From assembly GCA_946612625.1 (NCBI GenBank), contig CAMOEW010000019.1:1-33331 (forward strand): a DNA stretch of 33,331 bases, read 5' to 3'. The notes under the pieces are model-generated. The model was not told the DNA's origin. It ran no database searches and saw only the letters and a program-made list of their open reading frames with translations. The position numbers and the translations under genes are program-made. Of the stretch, positions 9,099-17,926 are shown piece after piece. This DNA is from an uncultured Prevotella sp. (GTDB lineage Bacteria; Bacteroidota; Bacteroidia; Bacteroidales; Bacteroidaceae). How positions within the stretch are numbered: position 1 is the first letter of the stretch; every line of letters starts with the position of its first letter.

Positions 9099-10877
9099 CT
9101 ACATTCGCTCGGGTACCTCGATGCCGAGGAGAGCCATGCCACTTTTAAGTATCTTTGCCACGTTGCGGGCAAGCACGAGGCGGAAATTACGCTTCTGCGC
9201 GTCTTCCTCGCCAAGGATACTATAGTCGTGGTAGAACTGGTTGAACACTTTCGTCAGTTCGTAGCAGTAGTTGGCAATGCCTGACGGCGAATAGTCCTTT
9301 CCTGCCTGTTCCACTGCGGCCGTGAACTCGTTCATCTTCTGTATGAGTTCAATCTCCTTGGAGTTCAGTTCCACATTTGACATCTGGCATTGAATATTCT
9401 CAGCCTTGCGGAGAATGGAGCGGATGCGGGCATGGGTGTATTGTATGAACGGTCCGGTGTTGCCGTTGAAGTCGATACTTTCTTCTGGATTGAAAAGCAT
9501 GTTCTTGCGGGCATCCACCTTCAGTATGAAATATTTAAGTGCGCCCATTCCTACAATGCGGGCAATCTCTTGGCGCTCGGTCTCGCTGAGGTCTTGGTTC
9601 TTGCCGGCTTCGTCGCTGACGCGGCGTGCATCGCTCACCATAAGCTCCATCAGGTCGTCGGCATCGACAACAGTGCCCTCGCGGCTCTTCATCTTTCCGT
9701 TGGGGAGTTCAACCATTCCGTAGGAGAAGTGTACCAACTCCTTACCCCACTTGAATCCAAGACGGTCGAGAAGAATGGAAAGTACCTGGAAATGGTAGTT
9801 CTGCTCGTTGCCCACTACGTAAATCATTTTGTCGATAGGGTAGTCGTGGAAACGCATCTCTGCCGTTCCGATGTCCTGGGTCATATATACACTCGTGCCG
9901 TCGCTGCGCAGCAGCAGTTTCTGGTCGAGGCCCTCGTTGGTGAGGTCTGCCCAGACCGAGTTGTCGTCCTTGCGGAAGAAGAGTCCCTTCTCCAAGCCTT
10001 CCTCAACCTTTGCCTTGCCTTTCAGATAGGTGTCGCTCTCATAATATATCTTGTCGAAGCTTACGCCCAATGCTTTATATGTCTCGTCGAAACCGGCATA
10101 TACCCAGTCGTTCATCTTCTTCCACAGCGAGCGCACCTCAGGGTCGTTCTGCTCCCATTTCACGAGCATTTCGTGAGCCTCCTTGATGAGCGGGGCTTCC
10201 TGCTTTGCGGTTTCCTCGTCCATGCCCTGTGCCATGAGTTCTTTTATCTCTTCGCGGTAGTGCTTGTCGAAGGCAACATAGTAGTCGCCAATCAGGTGGT
10301 CGCCTTTTTTGCCTGAGGTCTCAGGAGTCTCGCCATTGCCCCATTTCAGCCATGCGAGCATCGACTTGCAGATGTGTATGCCACGGTCGTTTACGATGTT
10401 GGTCTTTACCACCTTGTTGCCGTTGGCCTGCATTATCTGTGCCAACGACCATCCGAGCAGGTTGTTGCGTACATGTCCTAAGTGCAGCGGCTTGTTGGTG
10501 TTGGGCGATGAATATTCAATCATCACCAGTGGCGACTCTTCGCTGACGGGCTTCATCCCGAAGTGCTCGTCGCGGTCGATGTCAATGAGCAGCTCTGCCC
10601 ATGCCTCATTGGAGATAACAAGATTGAGGAAGCCCTTTACAACATTGAAGTCGGCGATCGACTTGCAGTTGCTCTTCAGAAATTCTCCTATTTCCTGTGC
10701 CGTATCTTCGGGTTTCTTTTTCGATATCTTCAGCAATGGGAACACCACGAGAGTGAGATTGCCTTCAAATTCACTCCTTGTCTTCTGTAGCTGCAGCATC
10801 TTCTCGGGAATGTCCTGCCCGTAGATGGCTTTAACACCCTCCTTTGCCGAATTGATGATTTGCTGTTCTATATTCAT
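9099..10877 (-). CDS. argS: Arginyl-tRNA synthetase
   Basis: A 592-residue class I aminoacyl-tRNA synthetase that charges tRNA-Arg in the cytoplasm. An N-terminal Add-1 domain (about 1-85) is followed by the HIGH motif as PLHLGHVRNN, the long catalytic domain (YVVGNEQNYHFQ), a KMSKS-like GKMKSREGTVVDADDLM and the C-terminal DALR anticodon-binding domain. The frame is open to 10910, but MNIEQQIINSAKEG at 10877 matches the usual beginning and the upstream 11 residues are probably leader. It is followed directly by the RNase H gene. A -7 box lies about 30 bp upstream at 10908-10915. Confidence 0.96.
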   Translation of the reverse strand: MNIEQQIINSAKEGVKAIYGQDIPEKMLQLQKTRSEFEGNLTLVVFPLLKISKKKPEDTAQEIGEFLKSNCKSIADFNVVKGFLNLVISNEAWAELLIDIDRDEHFGMKPVSEESPLVMIEYSSPNTNKPLHLGHVRNNLLGWSLAQIMQANGNKVVKTNIVNDRGIHICKSMLAWLKWGNGETPETSGKKGDHLIGDYYVAFDKHYREEIKELMAQGMDEETAKQEAPLIKEAHEMLVKWEQNDPEVRSLWKKMNDWVYAGFDETYKALGVSFDKIYYESDTYLKGKAKVEEGLEKGLFFRKDDNSVWADLTNEGLDQKLLLRSDGTSVYMTQDIGTAEMRFHDYPIDKMIYVVGNEQNYHFQVLSILLDRLGFKWGKELVHFSYGMVELPNGKMKSREGTVVDADDLMELMVSDARRVSDEAGKNQDLSETERQEIARIVGMGALKYFILKVDARKNMLFNPEESIDFNGNTGPFIQYTHARIRSILRKAENIQCQMSNVELNSKEIELIQKMNEFTAAVEQAGKDYSPSGIANYCYELTKVFNQFYHDYSILGEEDAQKRNFRLVLARNVAKILKSGMALLGIEVPERM

Positions 10878-10907
10878 GATTTTATGCCTTTCTTCTGAAT
10901 TTGGCTG

Positions 10908-10915
10908 CAAAGTTA
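10908..10915 (-). promoter_or_regulatory. -7 element of the argS promoter
   Basis: TAACTTTG on the minus strand matches TAnnTTTG and lies about 30 nt upstream of the argS ATG (10877). No clear -33 box is visible at the expected distance. Confidence 0.5.
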
Positions 10916-11011
10916 AACAAAAATTCCGTAATTTTATATCTCAAAAAGTTTTTTTTACGTAACATCCCATAAAAATTCGTCTTAAAAGAATGCTATTTAG
11001 AAAAAAAAATA

Positions 11012-11019
11012 TAATTTTG
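11012..11019 (+). promoter_or_regulatory. -7 element upstream of the unknown secreted pair
   Basis: TAATTTTG at 11012-11019 matches the -7 consensus. The leader to the ATG at 11066 would be about 40 nt. The region shared with the divergent argS promoter (10878-11065) is otherwise AT-rich with no gene. Confidence 0.45.
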
Positions 11020-11065
11020 TAGCGTGATTTGGGAAGTAGTAAATTTTATTAATTGCAAAAGTATT

Positions 11066-12022
11066 ATGAGAAAATTGTTTTTTGTATTTTTGTTGGGTCT
11101 CTTATCTGTTGCTGGAAGAGCTCAGGAAAAGATTCCTTTTGAGGGTGAAATTGTTTACGAGACCTATGAAAATTATTCCGACTACCTTCTCAAGATGCCT
11201 CACTCAATTTTTTTCAATGGAGTACACAAAATCCGTCTCATCTTAAAGGGTGAATGGATGCACATGATTGATGAGACTACAGGATGTCATATTATAGTAA
11301 ATGATGCTGCTGCCCAAGCTATAATGTCTGCGCAGGGCAAGAAGAAGTCAAAAGGCACGTTAGGTGCGCTTGCGACGTTGAGTGAGAATAGAAGCAACAA
11401 TAGTTGTTCGTATGTTCATTTCTGCGACTACACCAAGAGTGGTCTGGATATGAGCGATGCGCCCGGTACGCAGTATATTATGAGCAGTGGCGCTATCTCG
11501 TATGCTGATGGCTCCAAGGCTCCGGTTAAATCGTATTCGTATGAGAAGACAGGCGATTCAAAGACTATTCTTGATATGAATTGTCCTTTGTTCGCTGGGA
11601 AGATTGTGCGGAGTATGGGTGGAATGGATCAAACCTATGATGTTAAGACATGGGTAAGTGATAAGTATGCGGCTCCGGCAGGTTATAAGTGGAATCTGTA
11701 TGGACTTGACGTTCCAGGTATTGCGATGAAATGGGCGATGAAATACGATGGAGGCCATGTCAGTATGATGGGTGTTGGTGAACTGAGCTACTATATTGAG
11801 GCAGACGTGGTGGAAGTTAAACCTCGTGCCGTTTCAGACGAAGAATTTAACATACCGGAAGGTTATAAGATAAAGACAGGTGGCACCAGCAATGCCTTCA
11901 AGATAATGGGCTACTATAAAGGTGTTAAGAAAGAGCTGGTAAAACTTGGAATCAAGGGTGGCGACAATAGCCAGAAAACCACTGGTATTCATTATAAGAC
12001 CGACGGAGAATGGGATTTCTAA
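11066..12022 (+). CDS. Secreted protein of unknown function (DUF4412/GLPGLI-like)
   Basis: A 318-residue protein with a signal peptide (MRKLFFVFLLGLLSVAGRAQ), so periplasmic or outer-membrane associated. The frame is open 14 codons further upstream, but the signal peptide fixes the start at 11066. The mature part begins IPFEGEIVYETYENY and has alternating short strands, with a late EVKPRAVSDEEFNIPEGYKI. That layout resembles the DUF4412 or GLPGLI groups of Bacteroidota, which have a LolA-like beta fold. This is a weak, pattern-level resemblance. It overlaps the next gene by 13 bp, so the two are likely translationally coupled and may work together. No catalytic motif is visible. Confidence 0.75.
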   Translation: MRKLFFVFLLGLLSVAGRAQEKIPFEGEIVYETYENYSDYLLKMPHSIFFNGVHKIRLILKGEWMHMIDETTGCHIIVNDAAAQAIMSAQGKKKSKGTLGALATLSENRSNNSCSYVHFCDYTKSGLDMSDAPGTQYIMSSGAISYADGSKAPVKSYSYEKTGDSKTILDMNCPLFAGKIVRSMGGMDQTYDVKTWVSDKYAAPAGYKWNLYGLDVPGIAMKWAMKYDGGHVSMMGVGELSYYIEADVVEVKPRAVSDEEFNIPEGYKIKTGGTSNAFKIMGYYKGVKKELVKLGIKGGDNSQKTTGIHYKTDGEWDF

Positions 12023-13188
12023 AGCATATTGCTGCAGTCGCAATTATGTTGCTCGTTCCGTCTTCGTTTTGCCAAGCACAAAACGAAGACGGAATAGAGT
12101 ATGAGCGAAGTTCCATGCACGTGATGATGATAAAGCACCTCAACCAGAAGTTTGAAGACGTCGTTGAGGATGTGTTTCTTCACTCTCCTTTCCCAGAACG
12201 GTTCAACGATCATAACCTTGGAGTGAAAACGGTGTCGTTTGCCGAAATGGCAGATGACCAGAGCAAGAATATCGAATCGTTCATCAAGCAGGTAAACCTC
12301 GGTCAGAAAATGGTGGCTAAGTGGTTCAATCGTGACAAACGCACTGGGTCATTCAATATGGAACTTATAAAGCAACGTGGGTTCTACAATGCCACCCAAA
12401 GGCAGGCTAACGTTGCGCGAGCAAGCATTCGGGGATTGGCACTCATTGAGGATGCTGGAGAGAATCTGATAAGCAATACGTACTTACTCGTAAATGATAT
12501 CAGCTATAAGAGCAAGGGGAGTGGAAACTGGCTACTCAAGACTGTTGGCAGTATGTACACGGGAAATGTTAGTGGGATGAACGATGCGATGACGGCCATA
12601 GGAGGTTTCCGTGTTAATGTGAAGAGCTACCTGTTCCGGCTGAAATGGAATGAAGATGTTGCACAGACTTTTTATACGAAGTACTATACTGAAGATGGAG
12701 CTAACGACCCCGACAAGGTTGCTGGATTCAAGGCCGACTCGGAATTATTTCAAATGGAATACTTAGGTAGCACAGAGAGCATTTCGTCGGAAACGAATTT
12801 TAAGGCTGCCAAGGATCCCAAGGCCGTATTAATTAAAGTATGCACACAGACAATCGACATGAACATTGCCCAGCTGCAGCATCAGTATGCAGATTTCAGA
12901 ATCAAGGCTCCGCTCCTGTCGGTAAACCCTTTGAAAGCGGATATTGGTCTTAAAGAAGATGTCAAGGATGACTCTCGCTTTGAGGTACTTGAGCGTATCC
13001 TGGAGGATTCGGGCAAGACATCTTACCAGAGGGTTGGCATTATAAGACCCGTGAAAGGAATGGTCAAGGATAATCGCTTTATGGTTACATCAGAAGAGTC
13101 GGCAAATGCAGCCTTGGATGCCACTATGTTTGAGAAGGTTTCCGGTGACGATTTCTATCCGGGAATGTTGATACGTGAGATAAGGTGA
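12010..13188 (+). CDS. Secreted protein of unknown function, coupled to upstream gene
   Basis: A 392-residue protein with an N-terminal signal peptide (MGFLKHIAAVAIMLLVPSSFCQAQ); not recognised. The mature part is charged and mixed alpha/beta, with YNATQRQANVARASIRGLALIEDAGENLISNTY-type segments and LIKVCTQTIDMNIAQLQHQY; no cysteine-rich, catalytic or membrane motif stands out. The ATG lies inside the last codons of the previous gene (13-bp overlap in a different frame), which implies coupling. A 16-bp perfect inverted repeat covers codons around the signal peptidase site (12056-12094). It ends 66 bp before the anti-sigma gene and could be in the same transcript as the genes downstream. Confidence 0.75.
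   Translation: MGFLKHIAAVAIMLLVPSSFCQAQNEDGIEYERSSMHVMMIKHLNQKFEDVVEDVFLHSPFPERFNDHNLGVKTVSFAEMADDQSKNIESFIKQVNLGQKMVAKWFNRDKRTGSFNMELIKQRGFYNATQRQANVARASIRGLALIEDAGENLISNTYLLVNDISYKSKGSGNWLLKTVGSMYTGNVSGMNDAMTAIGGFRVNVKSYLFRLKWNEDVAQTFYTKYYTEDGANDPDKVAGFKADSELFQMEYLGSTESISSETNFKAAKDPKAVLIKVCTQTIDMNIAQLQHQYADFRIKAPLLSVNPLKADIGLKEDVKDDSRFEVLERILEDSGKTSYQRVGIIRPVKGMVKDNRFMVTSEESANAALDATMFEKVSGDDFYPGMLIREIR
12056..12094 (+). repeat. 16-bp perfect inverted repeat inside a coding region
   Basis: TTCCGTCTTCGTTTTG (12056-12071) is exactly complementary to CAAAACGAAGACGGAA (12079-12094), with a 7-nt loop CCAAGCA. It encodes the end of the signal peptide and the first mature residues (PSSFCQAQNEDGIE). 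A stem this long in an mRNA is unusual inside a gene and lies just after the overlap with the upstream gene. Confidence 0.85.
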
Positions 13189-13254
13189 AGCCTACTTCCT
13201 GTTTGTTCGTGTTTATACAATCGAAATCGCTAAAGATAAAAACTCTATATCCAA

Positions 13255-13692
13255 ATGACTGACAAGAAACTTCAAGCTACCCGGCTTCAGCGCAGTATTA
13301 CACTGCCCAATGACGTCAGCACTATCTCGCAATTGAACGAGTTCGTGGATAGCGTTTGCGAGGCCCTTGACTTAGATATGGGCATGGTGATGAAGATGAA
13401 TCTCGCCATCGAGGAAGCTGTGGTTAATGTGATGGACTATGCCTATCCTGAAGGCACAAGTGGAGACGTGAGTATCAGTGCCGTAGCAGACGATGAACAA
13501 CTCGAATTCACCATTACCGACAGCGGCACTCCATTCGACCCGACGGCAAAGACAGAAGTCGATGTCACACTCTCAGCCGAAGAGCGACAGATTGGCGGTC
13601 TGGGAATCCATCTCGTGAGACAGATAATGGATTCGGTAAGCTATGAGCGTAATGGTGAATACAATATATTAACATTAAGGAAACATATATAA
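13255..13692 (+). CDS. RsbW/SpoIIAB-like anti-sigma factor or serine kinase
   Basis: A 145-residue GHKL-ATPase-fold protein of the partner-switching family. The N-box is NLAIEEAVVNVMDYAY (E53, N58), the G1 box DSGTPFDP (89-96) and the G2 box GGLGIHLVRQIMD (114 onward). Such kinases bind a target and phosphorylate an STAS partner on serine; the partner is encoded 23 bp downstream. Bacteroidota generally lack a SigB-type target, so what this protein inhibits is unknown. No RsbU/SpoIIE-type phosphatase is encoded in the window. It leads a closely spaced run of genes ending in glycosidases. A start two or three codons into the frame would not alter the domain. Confidence 0.9.
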   Translation: MTDKKLQATRLQRSITLPNDVSTISQLNEFVDSVCEALDLDMGMVMKMNLAIEEAVVNVMDYAYPEGTSGDVSISAVADDEQLEFTITDSGTPFDPTAKTEVDVTLSAEERQIGGLGIHLVRQIMDSVSYERNGEYNILTLRKHI

Positions 13693-13715
13693 TCATTTAT
13701 TTAATAACAACGAAA

Positions 13716-14018
13716 ATGAAAACAACAATTCAAGAGCAAGAAGGCAAGCTGGTTGCAATGTTCGAGGGACGACTCGATACAGCAGCTGCTGTACAAACAG
13801 AGCAAGACATTAAACCGCTGAAAGATTCAACAGGCAAGGATATCATTCTAGACTGCACAAACTTGGAGTATATATCGTCGAGCGGGCTGCGCCTCTTCCT
13901 AAGCATACTTAAAGATGCTAAGTCGAAGGGGGGTAAGGTGTATGTGAAGAACATCGGCAACTCTATCCGTGAGGTGTTCACCATGACGGGATTCATCAAT
14001 CTATTTGAGTTTATCTAA
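13716..14018 (+). CDS. STAS-domain anti-anti-sigma factor
   Basis: A 100-residue single STAS domain, the antagonist partner of RsbW-type kinases. The family core ILDCTNLEYISSSGLRLFLSIL is present. By alignment with SpoIIAA/RsbV the phosphorylated serine is S56, directly before G57. The unphosphorylated form would bind the upstream kinase and release its target. Spacing is 23 bp after the kinase and 12 bp before the GH31 gene, so the pair appears to be in one transcript with carbohydrate genes. Confidence 0.9.
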   Translation: MKTTIQEQEGKLVAMFEGRLDTAAAVQTEQDIKPLKDSTGKDIILDCTNLEYISSSGLRLFLSILKDAKSKGGKVYVKNIGNSIREVFTMTGFINLFEFI

Positions 14019-14030
14019 ACCGACCACGCT

Positions 14031-16412
14031 ATGAGAAAGACATTCTGCATCGTCATGCTGACAATGGCCATCTTGAATACGTCGGCACAAAAAACAGAGA
14101 TTACCTATTTTACTCCAAACATCGTGAGAGTAGTGAAAGCGCCTGGTGATGCAAAAGCAGAATGTCATAGCATGGTGGTCAAAGCCAGGCCATTGAGCGG
14201 CACGAAGAGGAACATCATTGTTAAAAGCGATGCCAATGGTGTGCTGACTTTCGCTGACAAAAAGGGCAATGTGCTTATGCGGGAAGGAGCAAGTGCTTTC
14301 GCAGCTATTGCCGATGGCGTGGATAGGGGGCGTTACCGTGTTTCACAGGCATTTGCCCTCGACAGCGACGAGCCAATCTATGGTGTCGGGATGCTTCAGA
14401 ACGGCAAGATGAACCAGCGCGGTGAAAATCGTCGGATGATGCAGTCGAATCTGGAAGACTACGCCCACTTCTTCCAAAGCATCAAAGGCTATGGCATCTA
14501 CTGGGATAACTACTCTCCGACGCAGATTGCCGACGACGGTAAGACGCTGACGCTCACCTCAGAGGTGGGCGAACAAGTGGATTATTATTTCATATACGGC
14601 GGTGATGCCGACGGAGTAATCAGCGGTATGCGATGGCTCAGCGGCAAGGTGCCGATGACACCTCTGTGGACATACGGATTCCATCAGAGTCGCGAGCGCT
14701 ACAAGAGTGCTGATGAGTTGACGAGCGTTCTCGACAAGTACCGCAAAACTGGTGTACCAATCGACGGAATGATTCAAGACTGGCAGTACTGGGGCGGCAA
14801 CTATCTGTGGAATGCAATGGAGTTTGGTAACGAAGGATTCGGACACCCCGAACGATGGATTAATCATATCCATAAGTCGGATGCTCATCTCAGTATCAGC
14901 ATCTGGGCGAGTTTCGGACCGATGACCAAGCCTTTTGCCCAATTGAAGGAGAAAGGCCTGCTCTACGACTTCGAAACATGGCCACAGAGTGGACTTCCTT
15001 TCTGGCCTCCGCGTATGGACTACCCAAGTGGCGTGCGTGTGTATGATCCGTACAGTCGAGAAGCACGCGATATATATTGGCAGAATCTTTGCCGACTGCA
15101 TCAGGCCGGTGTGGATGCTTGGTGGATGGATTCTACCGACCCCGACCACCATAGTTTCAAGGAGAGCGACCTCGATCAAGTTCGTCCTGTTACCGACCCA
15201 GTAACGGGCGAAGACAGAATGATGTCGTTCCGTTCTGTCCGCAATCTGTTCCCATTGGCAACCGTCGAGGGCGTATATGATCATCAGCGTGCCGCCGACA
15301 GCAGCAAGCGCGTTTTTATACTTACCCGTAGTTATTTCGCAGGACAGCAGCGCACTGGAGCGCAGTCGTGGAGTGGCGATGTCAGTTCGTCGTGGGATTC
15401 GTTCCGAAAACAGATTCCGCTCTGCCTGAACCATACGCTTACGGCCAATCCAAATGTCAATACCGACATTGGCGGTTTTTTTGCAAGCAAATATAATCAG
15501 CACTATGGAGACAATTCTGCCACGCGCAATCCTCTCTTCCAGGAGTTGTATGTGCGCTGGATGCAGTTCGGGCTCTTCTGTCCTATGATGCGCAGTCACG
15601 GCACCGAGGTATTCCGCGAACTATATTACTACGGCAAACCGGGCGAACCGGTGTATGATGCTCTGCTGGCTGCCGTCAAGATGCGCTATCAGCTCTTACC
15701 TTATATTTATAGTACGAGCTGGCAAGTGAGCAAAAACGACTATAGTTTCATGCGTGCACTGATGATGGACTTCCGTGGTGACAAGAACACTTGGGACAAC
15801 AACCGTGAATATCTTTTCGGACGTTCTATGCTGGTGGCTCCTGTCGTTAAAGCTCTTTACACTCCGGAGACTGCCAATCAGACCGACGAGATTTCCGGAT
15901 GGAACCGTGATGGGAAGAGTCTGTTCCAAGAAGGATTTAGTGCCGACTGGAATGCTAAAAAGACTTATGATGTTTATTTGCCGAAAGGTGCCATGTGGTA
16001 TGACTATTGGACAAACGAACTCATTGAAGGCGGAAAAACCGTTGAGGCTGACGCCACCATTGCCCATTGCCCTGTATATGTACGTGCAGGAAGTATCATT
16101 CCTCTCTGTACAAAGGATGTGACTCATGCCGACATCGCCGACTGGCAGACTCTTGACATCGTGGTCTATCCTGGCGCTGACGCGTCGTTCACTCTCTATG
16201 AGGACGAAGGCGACAACTACAATTATGAAAAAGGAAAGTACAGCACGATACAGTTCACGTGGAACGACCGTAGCCGTACTCTCACTATAGGTAAGCGCTT
16301 TGGTGACTTTGTAGGAATGCAAAAGCAGCGTACTTTCCGTGTGCGTATTAATGGCGGAAATACGAAAAGCATTGACTACAATGGCGCATCAACGAAGTTG
16401 AAACTCTTATAG
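14031..16412 (+). CDS. GH31 family alpha-glycosidase (alpha-xylosidase/alpha-glucosidase)
   Basis: A 793-residue secreted glycoside hydrolase with signal peptide MRKTFCIVMLTMAILNTSAQ. An N-terminal beta-sandwich (to about 200) precedes the (beta/alpha)8 barrel. The catalytic nucleophile is D367 in DAWWMDSTD and the acid/base D450 in QSWSGDVSSSWD. Other family blocks are PLWTYGFHQSRERY and MIQDWQYWGG. The C-terminal beta domains include a DUF5110-type stretch (TLYEDEGDNYNYEKGKY). GH31 enzymes remove terminal alpha-xylose, alpha-glucose or alpha-galactose; specificity is not settled by motifs. A GH3 enzyme and a beta-barrel protein nearby fit action on a plant hemicellulose such as xyloglucan. 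It lies 12 bp after the STAS gene. Confidence 0.93.
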   Translation: MRKTFCIVMLTMAILNTSAQKTEITYFTPNIVRVVKAPGDAKAECHSMVVKARPLSGTKRNIIVKSDANGVLTFADKKGNVLMREGASAFAAIADGVDRGRYRVSQAFALDSDEPIYGVGMLQNGKMNQRGENRRMMQSNLEDYAHFFQSIKGYGIYWDNYSPTQIADDGKTLTLTSEVGEQVDYYFIYGGDADGVISGMRWLSGKVPMTPLWTYGFHQSRERYKSADELTSVLDKYRKTGVPIDGMIQDWQYWGGNYLWNAMEFGNEGFGHPERWINHIHKSDAHLSISIWASFGPMTKPFAQLKEKGLLYDFETWPQSGLPFWPPRMDYPSGVRVYDPYSREARDIYWQNLCRLHQAGVDAWWMDSTDPDHHSFKESDLDQVRPVTDPVTGEDRMMSFRSVRNLFPLATVEGVYDHQRAADSSKRVFILTRSYFAGQQRTGAQSWSGDVSSSWDSFRKQIPLCLNHTLTANPNVNTDIGGFFASKYNQHYGDNSATRNPLFQELYVRWMQFGLFCPMMRSHGTEVFRELYYYGKPGEPVYDALLAAVKMRYQLLPYIYSTSWQVSKNDYSFMRALMMDFRGDKNTWDNNREYLFGRSMLVAPVVKALYTPETANQTDEISGWNRDGKSLFQEGFSADWNAKKTYDVYLPKGAMWYDYWTNELIEGGKTVEADATIAHCPVYVRAGSIIPLCTKDVTHADIADWQTLDIVVYPGADASFTLYEDEGDNYNYEKGKYSTIQFTWNDRSRTLTIGKRFGDFVGMQKQRTFRVRINGGNTKSIDYNGASTKLKLL

Positions 16413-16447
16413 CATAATATTATTTCAATAGAATCATACAACGGCTT

Positions 16448-17890
16448 ATGAAGAGAATTTTTGTGTCTCTGGTATTCATCGCATTATCGGTTGCGGAATT
16501 GATAGCACAGACAGAAGCAAGTAGGGAACGCGTGCGTATCGACGGCGATCATGGTAAACTTCAGGCAATAATCCAGAAACCTGCACTTGCAGCAGGCGAA
16601 AAATGTCCGATGGTCATCTTCTGTCATGGGTTCAGTGGCAGCAAGGATAGTCCGCTATTCGAACTTATCAGCGATTCGCTCCAGACTCATGGAATCGCAT
16701 CTGTACGTTTTGATTTCAACGCTCATGGAGAGAGTGAAGGTGATTTTGAGCAAATGACCGTTCCCAACGAGATTGCTGATGCTAAGAATATATATAAATA
16801 TGTACGCACGTTAGAATATGTGGGCGATATTGCCATTTGCGGTCATTCACAGGGAGGCGTGGTAGCCTCGATGGTTGCAGGTGAATTAGGTACCGATGCC
16901 CTCAAGGCAGTGGTGTTGATGGCTCCCGCTGCTGTTCTGCGCGATGATGCTATCAGGGGAAATACGTTCGGTAAGACATACGACCCACGCAATCCGCCAA
17001 AGACCATTGACATGGGTGGTGGACGAAAGCTTGGAAGTGATTATGTAAAGACGGCTTTCTCTCTGCCGATATATGAGACGGCAATGAAGTATCATGGAGA
17101 TGCACTTATAGTTCATGGCAATGCCGACCGCATTGTTCCATATAATTATGGGCAGCGTTATCACTATCTGTGGAAAAAGAGTCGCTTGGTGATTTTAGAC
17201 GGCTACGACCATGGATTTGGTCCTAATCTGAAACATGCCACCGACATTGTGACACAGTATCTCTATGATATATTCGGAAAACAGACTTGTCCCCTCTATG
17301 GTAAGCGCATTGGATTCCTTGGCGACAGCTACGTTCGCAATCACCGTCGTCCTTATACTGAGGCATGGCATTATAAACTGGCGGAGAAATACAACATGAA
17401 GTATTTCAACTATGGTCGTAATGGTTCGTGCGTAACCATAGATGACCCACGTTTCGGCAATGCACTTTATAAGCGCTATGCCACCGATATGAACGACTCG
17501 CTTGACTATGTAGTTGTTATCGCAGGACATAACGACGGCTCGCGTTTGAAGGAAATCGGAGGTGTCAAGGAGTATGAGAAGCGTCTCGGTGAATTGCTTG
17601 ACGGACTGAGGCAGCGTTTCCCGAACGCCAAAATTATGTGGTTCACCTGCTGGCGTGGTGCCAATGCAGAAAAAGCCAAAGATTTCCAGAAAATCGTGAA
17701 GAGCACCCGGAAATTGTGTGGGAAGCGTGGCATTCCTGTATTCGATGCGACGAAGAGCTGCATACTTGCCGACGACGCAGAGTTCCGCAAGAAATATTTC
17801 CAAGCTCCTAACGATGGTGCTCATCTGAATTCAAAAGGACACGACATGTTCCTTCCAGAGGCAGAAAAATTCATCTTAAATCAGCAATAA
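16448..17890 (+). CDS. Two-domain esterase: alpha/beta hydrolase fused to SGNH hydrolase
   Basis: A 480-residue secreted protein (signal peptide about 1-21) joining two unrelated esterase folds. The N-terminal alpha/beta hydrolase (about 28-280) resembles cinnamoyl/feruloyl esterases: oxyanion region HGFSGSKDS, nucleophile S134 in GHSQGG, D227 in GNADRIVP and H255 in GYDHGFG. The C-terminal SGNH/GDSL domain (about 287-480) has S294 in FLGDSY, the glycine block NYGRNGS, N362 in GHND, and D456/H459 in NDGAHLN. Both triads look intact. Likely substrates are acyl groups (ferulate, acetate) on hemicellulose, inferred from neighbouring GH31 and GH3 genes. Gaps are 35 bp upstream and 36 bp downstream, consistent with one operon. 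Confidence 0.9.
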   Translation: MKRIFVSLVFIALSVAELIAQTEASRERVRIDGDHGKLQAIIQKPALAAGEKCPMVIFCHGFSGSKDSPLFELISDSLQTHGIASVRFDFNAHGESEGDFEQMTVPNEIADAKNIYKYVRTLEYVGDIAICGHSQGGVVASMVAGELGTDALKAVVLMAPAAVLRDDAIRGNTFGKTYDPRNPPKTIDMGGGRKLGSDYVKTAFSLPIYETAMKYHGDALIVHGNADRIVPYNYGQRYHYLWKKSRLVILDGYDHGFGPNLKHATDIVTQYLYDIFGKQTCPLYGKRIGFLGDSYVRNHRRPYTEAWHYKLAEKYNMKYFNYGRNGSCVTIDDPRFGNALYKRYATDMNDSLDYVVVIAGHNDGSRLKEIGGVKEYEKRLGELLDGLRQRFPNAKIMWFTCWRGANAEKAKDFQKIVKSTRKLCGKRGIPVFDATKSCILADDAEFRKKYFQAPNDGAHLNSKGHDMFLPEAEKFILNQQ

Positions 17891-17926
17891 GGATGAATAT
17901 CCCTTTGAAATGAATAAAAACATAGC

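Noticed and set aside
9390..10316. Long plus-strand open frame of 308 codons inside argS
   Set aside because: It is antisense to a confidently identified ArgRS and shows no domain; such frames arise from codon bias in the opposite strand.
14559..15599. Minus-strand open frame of 346 codons inside the GH31 gene
   Set aside because: It is antisense to the catalytic domain of GH31, with no recognisable protein features.
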